Source of the DNA: Tuwongella immobilis
GTDB taxonomy: Bacteria; Planctomycetota; Planctomycetia; Gemmatales; Gemmataceae
Reading direction: 5' to 3'
Assembly (NCBI RefSeq): GCF_901538355.1
Contig: NZ_LR593887.1
Coordinates: 496,001 to 560,000, forward strand
DNA: 64,000 nucleotides
Numbering within the stretch: position 1 is the stretch's first letter; each line of letters begins with the position of its first letter. The notes beneath the pieces are model-generated. The model did no database searches, was not told the origin of the DNA, and was given only the letters and a program-made list of their open reading frames with translations. The position numbers and the translations under genes are program-made. Positions 17,051 to 24,770 of this stretch are shown here, piece by piece.

Positions 17051-18430
17051 ATGGCAACGGCCCTGCCTACTGCCTCGATCCTCGAACGATATCACGAGGC
17101 GTTCCCGAAATCCTACCAGCGCTATCAAGAAGCTCAGACGCTATTTCCCAGCGGCGTGACGCATGATATGCGCTACATCGAGCCGTTTCCGGTTTACATC
17201 GATCGGGCCAAAGGTTCGCGGAAATGGACCATCGAAGGGCACGAGCTGATCGATTTGTGGTCGGGTCACGGTGCCTTGATTTTAGGACATGCGCCCGATG
17301 GCGTGGTTTCCGCCGTGCAACAACAAATGGCGCGCGGCACCCACCTGGGCGGCTGTCATGAACTGGAAATCGCCTGGGGCAAGCAAGTGCTGCGGATGCT
17401 GCCGGGCGCGGAGCGCATTCGCTTCACCGGCACCGGCACCGAAGCGACACTGATGGCGCTGCGATTGTGCCGCCTGTACACCGGCAGACCGAAGTTTCTG
17501 AAGTTTGCTGGACATTTCCACGGTTGGCATGATTTCGTCGCTCCGGCGGCCGATCCACCATACGAACAACCCGTGGTGCCGGGCATTGTCGATGAAGTCG
17601 CCCGCAACACGGTGACGATTCCACCGAATGATATCGAGTTGCTCGAACGCACGTTGGCGAGTGACCCGCAAATTGGCGCGTTGATCCTGGAGCCGACCGG
17701 CGGCCACTGGGGGGCGGTGCCCATTCGCGGGGAGTTTCTGCGGGCCGTCCGCGAACTCACTCGCAAATATGGCCAAGTGCTGATCTTCGACGAAGTGATC
17801 ACCGGCTTCCGTGTCTCTCCCGGCGGTGCCCAAACGTACTATGGCATCCAACCCGACCTGACGACCATGGCCAAGATTTTGGCCGGGGGATTGCCCGGTG
17901 GAGCACTCGCCGGCAGCGCGGAAATCCTCGACCAAATCGCCTTCCGGCCCGGCAAGCCGAAGATGCGTCACCCCGGCACGTTCAATGCCAATCCGTTGTC
18001 AGCCGCGGCTGGCATCGCCACGCTGCGTGAAGTGGAAACCGGCACCCCCACCGCGCATGCCAACCGCATCGCCTCGCTCATTCGTAATCAGTTGAACGAG
18101 CAGTTTAACGATCGCGGGTGGAACTGGACCGCATACGGCGACTTCTCCATGGTGCGGCTGACCACCAACGATGACGGGCCGCGACCCAGCATCACCGCCG
18201 GCGACTGCGATGGCCATATTCCCTTTGGCGGGGATCTGAATCGCCTGGATGGGCCGAAGAATACGAAGCTCATTCACGCATTCCGGCAAGCGATGGTGCT
18301 GCGTGGCGTTGATCTACCCGGACTCGCGGGGATGACCACCGCCGCCCACACCGAATCCGATGTGGCGACCATTGTTGCGGCAGTTGTTGGAGCAATCGAA
18401 GATTTGCAGGCCGATGGCTTGACCGCCTGA
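17051..18430 (+). CDS. Class III aminotransferase, glutamate-1-semialdehyde mutase-like
   Basis: The 459-residue PLP enzyme resembles HemL: FPSGVTHDMRY, LWSGHGALILGHAP, FTGTGTEATLMALRL (phosphate binding), FHGWHDF, LIFDEVITGFR (Asp contacting the PLP ring nitrogen), and the PLP lysine in TMAKILAGGLPGGA. The sequence differs from standard HemL (for instance GGHWGAVP), so it may act on another substrate rather than in tetrapyrrole synthesis. In-frame starts exist at 16985, 17030 and 17051; 17051 is preferred because GGAG lies ten bases before it. It stands alone with its own terminator. Confidence 0.82.
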   Translation: MATALPTASILERYHEAFPKSYQRYQEAQTLFPSGVTHDMRYIEPFPVYIDRAKGSRKWTIEGHELIDLWSGHGALILGHAPDGVVSAVQQQMARGTHLGGCHELEIAWGKQVLRMLPGAERIRFTGTGTEATLMALRLCRLYTGRPKFLKFAGHFHGWHDFVAPAADPPYEQPVVPGIVDEVARNTVTIPPNDIELLERTLASDPQIGALILEPTGGHWGAVPIRGEFLRAVRELTRKYGQVLIFDEVITGFRVSPGGAQTYYGIQPDLTTMAKILAGGLPGGALAGSAEILDQIAFRPGKPKMRHPGTFNANPLSAAAGIATLREVETGTPTAHANRIASLIRNQLNEQFNDRGWNWTAYGDFSMVRLTTNDDGPRPSITAGDCDGHIPFGGDLNRLDGPKNTKLIHAFRQAMVLRGVDLPGLAGMTTAAHTESDVATIVAAVVGAIEDLQADGLTA

Positions 18431-18455
18431 CCAGATTCCCCAGATTGCCCACCTT

Positions 18456-18489
18456 GCAACCGCTCGAATCGGTGAATTCGGGCGGTTGC
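18456..18489 (+). terminator. Terminator of the aminotransferase gene
   Basis: GCAACCGCTCGAAT (18456-18469) pairs with ATTCGGGCGGTTGC (18476-18489) around a six-base loop, with one G-T pair. It is followed by T-rich sequence (GATTTTC, ATTATTTTCTG). It is 26 bases after the stop codon. Confidence 0.75.
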
Positions 18490-18610
18490 TGCGATTTTCG
18501 ACTGATTATTTTCTGTCTTCCCGCGCATCACCTTGAAACCGACCGCATCCTATGGGGTTATACTCCTGTGGACTCGTCGCGCTGGTTGCGCAAGCTCGGA
18601 GGCTCCTTCC

Positions 18611-20146
18611 ATGATCCGTTGGCGATCGGTTTACCTCGGCATCGGTTTGATGCTGATTCCATTATTGCCGCTTCACGGACAATTTCCCATGGGTGGCCCT
18701 CCCGGCGGCGGCTTCCCCGGTGGCGGCGGCTTCCCCGGCGGTGGTGGGTTTCCGGGCGGCGGCTTTGGCGGCGGTGGTTTCCCCGGCGGTGGTTTTCGGG
18801 GCGATCGTGGCAGCGGCGGTGGCTTTCCCGGCGGCGGTGGCTTCCCCGGTGGTGGAATGCCGTCGATGGGTGGTTCACCAATGGGTGGAATGCCGTCGAT
18901 GGGCGGAATGTCGTCCATGGGCGGGATGAGCCGGATGGGTGGCATGGGTGGAATTCCTGGCATGGGCGGCGGCGGCATGCCCGACCCTTCGCTGATTTTC
19001 ACCTTTCTCTCGAAGGGCAAAGACTTTATCGCCCGCGATGATCTCGATCCCAATATGCAACGCATGTTTGATCGTGTTGCGGGGATGATGAATATCACCG
19101 ATGGCAAAATCTCCCGCGATCAGTTCATGGGCATGGCCCAAAAATTCCAAGAAATGCGCGCCCAACGCATGGCCGGGGGCGGCGGCGGTGGCTTCGGTGG
19201 AGCACCCAGCGGCGGACAAGAAAGCGATGCCGACCGCGCTCGACGCACCGAGCAATTCGCAGAATCCCGATTCCGCGACAGCGACCGGAACCAAGACGGC
19301 GTTCTGAGCGTGGAAGAAATGTCCGAAACTCTTCGGGAAGAACGCGATCAGTGGGACAGCAACGGCGACGGATTCATCGATCTGGGTGAATACAAGCAAT
19401 ACATTACCGCGTGGATGGCCAAACGGGAGATGGAGCGAAACGGTGGGATGCCGCCCAGCAACGCACCCAACGGCCAGCCCAATCCGCAAGAAACCGAACA
19501 GCGACCGACCGTCTACCGAGCCGGGAAGCTGCCGAAGGAACTGCCCGATTGGTTTGCTCGGCTCGATTCGGATTCCGATGGCCAAGTTGGGCTGTACGAA
19601 TGGCGTCCGGGTGGCCGGTCCTTTGAAGAATTCGAGTCGCTGGATCGCAATGGCGATGGCTTATTGACCGCCGAAGAAGTGATGTTCTCCCTGCGGGTGG
19701 CCCAGCAGGAAGCCGCGAAGGCCGCAGGACAAACGATCCCATCGTCGAATAATGCGAATACTGCATTGGTAATGGGTGGCGATCGCGGCAGTGATCGTGG
19801 TCGTCGCGGTGGCTTTGGTGGTTTCGGCGGCGGCGGGTTCCCCGGTGGTGGCATGCCGGGCGGCGGGTTCCCTGGCGGTGGCATGCCCGGCGGTGGCTTC
19901 CCCGGTGGTGGCATGCCTGGCGGTTTTGGCGGTGGCATGTCGGGTGGCGATCGCGGCAGTCGTGGGGATCGCGGCAGTGACCGTGGCAGCGACCGCGGGA
20001 GCGATCGCGGCGGCGACCGAGGCAGCGATCGTGGTTCGATGCGAGGCGGACCGCCAAGCGGTGGGTTCCCCGGTGGTGGCATGCCGGGCGGTGGGATGCC
20101 GAGCGGCGGATTCCCCAGCGGCGGACGCGGTCGACGTGGCGGCTGA
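18611..20146 (+). CDS. Secreted EF-hand protein with Gly/Pro- and RGD-rich repeats
   Basis: The 511-residue protein has a signal peptide (YLGIGLMLIPLLPLHGQ), then a low-complexity block of GGGFPGG repeats and a GM-rich block. A middle section carries four EF-hand calcium loops (DSDRNQDGVLSVEE, DSNGDGFIDLGE, DSDSDGQVGLYE, DRNGDGLLTAEE). A second GGGFPGGGMPGG block and a run of DRGS repeats lead to the C-terminus (GRGRRGG). EF-hand secreted proteins are abundant in planctomycetes; the glycine-rich arms suggest an extracellular matrix or wall protein. The start has GGAGG eight bases upstream (18598-18602). A perfect hairpin terminator follows. Confidence 0.85.
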   Translation: MIRWRSVYLGIGLMLIPLLPLHGQFPMGGPPGGGFPGGGGFPGGGGFPGGGFGGGGFPGGGFRGDRGSGGGFPGGGGFPGGGMPSMGGSPMGGMPSMGGMSSMGGMSRMGGMGGIPGMGGGGMPDPSLIFTFLSKGKDFIARDDLDPNMQRMFDRVAGMMNITDGKISRDQFMGMAQKFQEMRAQRMAGGGGGGFGGAPSGGQESDADRARRTEQFAESRFRDSDRNQDGVLSVEEMSETLREERDQWDSNGDGFIDLGEYKQYITAWMAKREMERNGGMPPSNAPNGQPNPQETEQRPTVYRAGKLPKELPDWFARLDSDSDGQVGLYEWRPGGRSFEEFESLDRNGDGLLTAEEVMFSLRVAQQEAAKAAGQTIPSSNNANTALVMGGDRGSDRGRRGGFGGFGGGGFPGGGMPGGGFPGGGMPGGGFPGGGMPGGFGGGMSGGDRGSRGDRGSDRGSDRGSDRGGDRGSDRGSMRGGPPSGGFPGGGMPGGGMPSGGFPSGGRGRRGG

Positions 20147-20187
20147 TCCATCCGAACAATCGCAAATCAACTGAGATATCAAACCGG

Positions 20188-20209
20188 GCCTTGGGATCAT
20201 TCCCAAGGC
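20188..20209 (+). terminator. Terminator of the EF-hand gene
   Basis: GCCTTGGGA and TCCCAAGGC form a perfect nine-base stem with a TCAT loop, 41 bases after the stop. The following bases (TCGTGTCGTTT) are moderately T-rich. Confidence 0.7.
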
Positions 20210-20453
20210 TCGTGTCGTTTCCAGATCATCGACGCAACCTCATGCCATGTCGATTGTTATGGTCGATTGGGGCTGTGAATGCGAGTCTTGGAAGGTGAGT
20301 CTTGGATGATGAGTCGGAGTCGGGCTGATTCGGGAAATCGCAGCGAATGGAATCGCTGCCCGATCAACGAGTGAAGCGGCGGGTGCAATCCGGGCGAAAC
20401 GCGGGGGATGCGGATAGGGGGTAGAGCAATGGTGCGACTGGCAGAAAACGCAA

Positions 20454-20486
20454 CTGCCGAGTCATGCGGTCTGCATCACTCGGCAG
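20454..20486 (-). terminator. Terminator of the TRASH-domain gene
   Basis: CTGCCGAGT (20454-20462) pairs perfectly with ACTCGGCAG (20478-20486), with an inner ATGC/GCAT stem. On the minus strand it is followed by TTGCGTTTTCTG. It lies 30 bases past the stop of the leftward gene at 20517. Confidence 0.75.
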
Positions 20487-20516
20487 CGGGCCAATCGACG
20501 ATGGAAGCAACGGCGA

Positions 20517-21230
20517 TTATTTCTTCTTTTGCTTTTCTTCAAATTCCTTGACGAATTTGGCGGGTTCTTCATTGAAGGCGTCGCGGCAGCCCGAGCAGCA
20601 AACATAGTACGTCTTGCCTTGGAAGCTGACGGCCATGGTGCCCAATCCGCCGGTCACCACGCATTCGTTCTTCTTCCCACCGGCGGCGATCGATTCGCCT
20701 TCCTTGTTGTGGGCCACCGACAGCGTCTTGCGGAAGATCCCGCGGCCCTTGGGTTGGGTGGCCAACGCGTAGACCAAGCGTGCGCCTTCGTTGTTGGTGC
20801 TCATGGTCAAGCGAAGTTTGTCTTTGGTGGTGGCATCGGTGGCGACCACTTCCAGAACGCCCTTCTTGAGTTCGCCGACGAAGACTTGTTGCTTCTTGTC
20901 GGGGGTGGTCATCGTCAGTTCGTATTGCTTCTTGGCGGGCAGATACTTCAGATCGCCCTTGGTGAAGTATTTGTTATCGGTGATATCGACACCGAGCCAG
21001 AAATCGCCTTGCTTGTTGAATCGCCATCCCCAAGCCATCGATTCTTTCCAGACGGAATTCTTGACAGCGGAGCCTTCGAGTTGGCCGCTGCCAGACCATT
21101 CGCCCACAAATTCGCCGAGTTGTTGCAGGGCTTCTTTGGCTTGTTGTTGGGCTTTGGTGGGGGCGGCGGCGTTCGTCAGCGAAACGAATCCGAATAGCAG
21201 TGCCGCGACGAGGAACAGTCGTTGCTTCAT
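20517..21230 (-). CDS. Secreted protein with C-terminal TRASH/YHS-type metal-binding domain
   Basis: The 237-residue protein has a signal peptide (RLFLVAALLFGFVSLTNAA). A soluble N-terminal domain of about 150 residues contains GEFVGEWSGSG and WRFNKQGDFWLGVD, recalling lipocalin-like DUF1579 folds; that assignment is uncertain. The C-terminal 50 residues contain NECVVTGG and YYVCCSGCRDAFNEEPAKF, the pattern of TRASH/YHS domains that bind heavy metals such as copper through cysteines. The start was set at the ATG just before the signal peptide, with AAGGGA about ten bases upstream. It could be a periplasmic metal sensor or scavenger; this is inference. Confidence 0.8.
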   Translation of the reverse strand: MKQRLFLVAALLFGFVSLTNAAAPTKAQQQAKEALQQLGEFVGEWSGSGQLEGSAVKNSVWKESMAWGWRFNKQGDFWLGVDITDNKYFTKGDLKYLPAKKQYELTMTTPDKKQQVFVGELKKGVLEVVATDATTKDKLRLTMSTNNEGARLVYALATQPKGRGIFRKTLSVAHNKEGESIAAGGKKNECVVTGGLGTMAVSFQGKTYYVCCSGCRDAFNEEPAKFVKEFEEKQKKK

Positions 21231-21367
21231 CTTCGATGATCCCTTTGGGTGGAACGAGTCGGAAGGGAAATCAGGTCGCACAATTGCGCCACATTTCCCG
21301 TCCACGAATCAACTCGAGGTTAGACGATCAAGCCGATGGTGAAGTTCCCAGTTTCGCGGGATGCGAA

Positions 21368-24300
21368 TCAGGGGAGCACCAGCCGGGTCAGCGTCGAATC
21401 GTCGTTGGCGGTAATGACCGCTTTGCCATCCGGCGTGAATGTCGCCAGATTCGCCATCACCGGCAGTTTCCAACTGCGGATCGGCTTCATATCGGGCAAG
21501 CTCCAGACTTTGACTTCGCCGTCGCGGCTCAGCGTGACCAGTTTGTCGCTGGCCTTGCTCGGAAACAGCGTCAGAAAGTCTTTCTCATGGACTCGAATCG
21601 AGCGGGCGACTTCCCGCTTGGCCAGATCCCACACCTTGGCTTCCCCGGCGGGATTCACGGTAATCAGCCATTTTTGATCGGGCGTAATCGCCAAATCCAT
21701 GAGCTGTTTGTCAACGGCCAGGTCATCGCCGACTTTCTTGCCGGTCGCCAAGTCGTAGATGCGCACCACCCCTTCGGCGCTACCCAGAATCACCAGTTTC
21801 CCGTCCAGGGTGTGGGACATGCAATGCACTTCGAGTTCGCGCTCGACGAGTTCGGATTGCACTTTGCCCGCATAGTTCATCACACGAATGAGCGTCGCTT
21901 GTCCGTTGCCGTCGCGTTTGTTCATCCACACCAAGAATCGCTGATTGTCCGGAAGCGGGTCCAAGAGTGGGATATTGCCTTCTTGGGGTTCTTTGAGGAT
22001 TTCGGGGGTCGTTTCTCGGCGAGTGGCCAAGTCCCACATGCGAATGCGTTGGTCGCGGGTGGCCGAAACCAACGTCTTGCCATCCGGCGACATGGCCAGT
22101 GCGTTGACCGAATTCAGAATGCTGAAATCGGGGGTCGCCTCCGAATCGCCGCTGGCATTGGGCACCAGCGTGAAGCGTTCGCGCCCGGTGGCGACATCCC
22201 AAATTTTGATCGTGCCATCCATCGAGCCGCTCGCCAGCGTGGTTCCATCGGCACTGAGGGTGAGCATCAGCACCATTTGCACGTGTCCGATGGGAGCAAT
22301 GCTTTCTTCGTTCTGAAGTTCCCATTGGCGAACCGTTTTATCGACGCTGGCAGTCAGCATGCTTCGATCTTGCGCCCCGAAGACAATGCTCGAGACCCAA
22401 TCCGTGTGGCCTCGCAGGGTGCGAATCTCGCGTCGGGTATCCAATGCCCAGAGTTTGCCAGTCTGGTCGCCGCTGGCACTGGCGAGGGTTTTGCCATCAT
22501 GGCTGACGGCGAGTGCGCTGATCGGCCCTTCGTGGCCGGTGAGTTCGCCCTGCGGAGTCAGGTCGCCTTCGGGGGTGATGGTCCAGAGTTTAATGAGTCG
22601 ATCGCCCCCGCCGGTCATCAGCATCGGTTGGCTGGGGTGAAACACGACCGCGCCCACACCCACCGCATGGGCGGTGCGTCGCGCGGTTTCTCGGACTCCG
22701 GCGGCGAGTTCCATCACGCGAACCGTTCCATCGGCGCAACCAATGGCGATTTGTTTTCCGTTGGATCGGACGGCCACGCTGCTAATGGCGGCGGGATTGT
22801 CGGCAATTGTCGCAACCGATTTACCGGTTTCGACATTCCACCAAATCGCTTGCTTATCCGCGCCGCCGCTCAGCAATTGTTTGCCATCATCGGAGAACGC
22901 CAGCGTCAGCACGGCATTGGTGTGCCCGGTGAAGTCGCGGATTGGCTTGCCCGTGGTGGCATCCCACAGTTTCACGAGGCGATCCCCGGCTGCGGTCGCC
23001 AGTTGCGTTCCATCTGGCGAAAAGGCAATGGCGGTGATGGGAGCATTGTGCCCGGTGAGCGTCTGAATGAGTTTGCCATCGCGGGGATTCCAAAGCCGAA
23101 TGCTGCGATCCGCGCCTGCCGAGGCGATCCGCTGTCCATTCGGGCTGATGACGGCCCCCCAAACCGGGGCGGTGTGCCCGGAAAAGGTGCGATGCTGATC
23201 GACCGGCGACAAATCCCACAGCCGAATGTTTTGATCGGTAGACCCCGAGATGAGCGAGCGGCCATCGGGCGAGAACGCCAGGGTTTCAATCGGCGCGAGA
23301 TGTCCGGTGAAGGTGCGAATCAGTCGATTCGATTGAAAATCCCAGACGCGAATGGTGCGATCCTTGCCGCCGGTGGCCAGCGTTTGCCCATCGGGACTCA
23401 GGCAGAGCGTGTTGACTTGTTCGGCCATGCCTTCGATGGAGCGGATGGCTTTGCCAACCATCGGCACACTGGCGCCGGTGGGGGAGGGGCCTTGCACCAC
23501 TTGCACGAGCTTATCTCCGCAAGCGACAATCACGGTGCCAGTTGCGTTATCCGGAGCAAATTGCACGCAGAATGCCGCCCGTTGGAAGACTCGCGTGGTC
23601 GCCACCGTGCGGGTCGCGGCAGGGGCATCCGGTTGAAAGACGAGCAGATTGCCATCCGAATTCGCCGTGACCACCAACTTGCCATTGGGATGGTAGGCAA
23701 TGCTGTTGACCATGCCATTTTGCCCGCCGAGATCGGTGGCAATGCTGCCATCGGCGAGATTCCAGATTCGCGCGTTCATCTCGTCGCCACCGGCGGCGAC
23801 CATCTTGCCATCGGGGCGAATTGCCAGTGCGCGAATGGGGCGTTTGAGTTTACCGAAGTTGCGGATGGTTTTGCCGGTTGTGGCGTCCCAATGGTGGATG
23901 TCGCCGCTTTCCTCCGCGTTGCCATCGGGGTTGAATCGGTTGGCATTGGTGTTGCCGCCGGCGCTCACCAGACTTTTGCCATCGGGCAGCCAGGCGACTG
24001 CGAAGACTTCACCGGCATGGCTGCGATAGGCGAGCTTTTCGCGGCCGTTGGCCAAATCCCAAATTTTCACCGTGCCATCGGCGGATGCGCTGGCCAGGCT
24101 TTTGCCATCGGGCGAGACGGCGACGGCGGCCACTCGGTTGCCATGCTTGAAGCGGGTTTGACCGTAGACCCGATCGACATGTTCGGGGAGTCCGGCGGGC
24201 AACACGGGCAGAATCCATCGGGCGGAACGATATTGTCGGGCGGCTTCGGCCCAATCTTGGGCAGCGGCGGCCGATTTCCCGAGTTCGGCGAGCTGCTTGG

Positions 24301-24598
24301 CTCGGTCGATCAGTTGTGGGTCCAACTGTTTGGCGGTCGCTTCGGCCAATTCGCGGGCAAATTGTGCGGCGAGTTCGGTGATTTGCGCTTCGGTCGCCTT
24401 CGCCGATGCGTTCGCTCCAGGCGCGGGTGCGGCGGGGGCGTTTGCAGCGGGAGCACTGGGCGCGGCGGATGGGGGCGCAGGGGGGGCAGACGCGGCGGGG
24501 GGGGATTGGGCCGAAACGGTTCCCGAAACCCACACGCTTAGCAGCAGCAACGTGCCGCCCAACGACAGGAATGGGTTGGTGGTTGCTCGTGTTGACAT
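21368..24598 (-). CDS. Secreted WD40-repeat protein
   Basis: The 1076-residue protein has a signal peptide (LLLLSVWVSGTVSAQSP), a Pro/Ala-rich linker and a charged helical segment (about 55-125). About 14 or more WD40 repeats then run to the C-terminus, seen as repeated GHTxxVxxxAFSPDGKxLxSxSxDxTIRLWD patterns. These would form two beta-propellers for protein interaction. No catalytic domain is present. Large exported WD40 proteins are a planctomycete speciality; their roles are mostly unknown. GGAG lies just before the ATG. The PPC gene lies 172 bases upstream on the same strand, so the two may be expressed together. Confidence 0.9.
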   Translation of the reverse strand: MSTRATTNPFLSLGGTLLLLSVWVSGTVSAQSPPAASAPPAPPSAAPSAPAANAPAAPAPGANASAKATEAQITELAAQFARELAEATAKQLDPQLIDRAKQLAELGKSAAAAQDWAEAARQYRSARWILPVLPAGLPEHVDRVYGQTRFKHGNRVAAVAVSPDGKSLASASADGTVKIWDLANGREKLAYRSHAGEVFAVAWLPDGKSLVSAGGNTNANRFNPDGNAEESGDIHHWDATTGKTIRNFGKLKRPIRALAIRPDGKMVAAGGDEMNARIWNLADGSIATDLGGQNGMVNSIAYHPNGKLVVTANSDGNLLVFQPDAPAATRTVATTRVFQRAAFCVQFAPDNATGTVIVACGDKLVQVVQGPSPTGASVPMVGKAIRSIEGMAEQVNTLCLSPDGQTLATGGKDRTIRVWDFQSNRLIRTFTGHLAPIETLAFSPDGRSLISGSTDQNIRLWDLSPVDQHRTFSGHTAPVWGAVISPNGQRIASAGADRSIRLWNPRDGKLIQTLTGHNAPITAIAFSPDGTQLATAAGDRLVKLWDATTGKPIRDFTGHTNAVLTLAFSDDGKQLLSGGADKQAIWWNVETGKSVATIADNPAAISSVAVRSNGKQIAIGCADGTVRVMELAAGVRETARRTAHAVGVGAVVFHPSQPMLMTGGGDRLIKLWTITPEGDLTPQGELTGHEGPISALAVSHDGKTLASASGDQTGKLWALDTRREIRTLRGHTDWVSSIVFGAQDRSMLTASVDKTVRQWELQNEESIAPIGHVQMVLMLTLSADGTTLASGSMDGTIKIWDVATGRERFTLVPNASGDSEATPDFSILNSVNALAMSPDGKTLVSATRDQRIRMWDLATRRETTPEILKEPQEGNIPLLDPLPDNQRFLVWMNKRDGNGQATLIRVMNYAGKVQSELVERELEVHCMSHTLDGKLVILGSAEGVVRIYDLATGKKVGDDLAVDKQLMDLAITPDQKWLITVNPAGEAKVWDLAKREVARSIRVHEKDFLTLFPSKASDKLVTLSRDGEVKVWSLPDMKPIRSWKLPVMANLATFTPDGKAVITANDDSTLTRLVLP

Positions 24599-24770
24599 CG
24601 CCTCTCCTTCGAATCGCCCGCGTGCGCATCCTCTGAAATGAGTATATGCGGATCGCTTCCAAAACGAAACACCCCATCTTGCGACGGAGTCGGCTTTCGG
24701 GAGGAAGCAGACACCCCGATTCCGATGGCACGAGGCGCATCGAAACCGGGGAGACGATCAACCTACCCGA

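Larger units (their letters stand above)
20147..20516. other. Intergenic region between convergent genes
   Basis: These 370 bases separate the EF-hand gene (rightward) from the TRASH-type gene (leftward). They hold one terminator for each gene near the two ends. The middle (about 20215-20450) shows no open frame with a ribosome site and nothing else recognisable. Confidence 0.6.

Noticed and set aside
21200-24541. An 1113-codon rightward open frame
   Set aside because: It is antisense to the WD40 gene and mirrors its repeats; the WD40 reading has a signal peptide and regular repeats.
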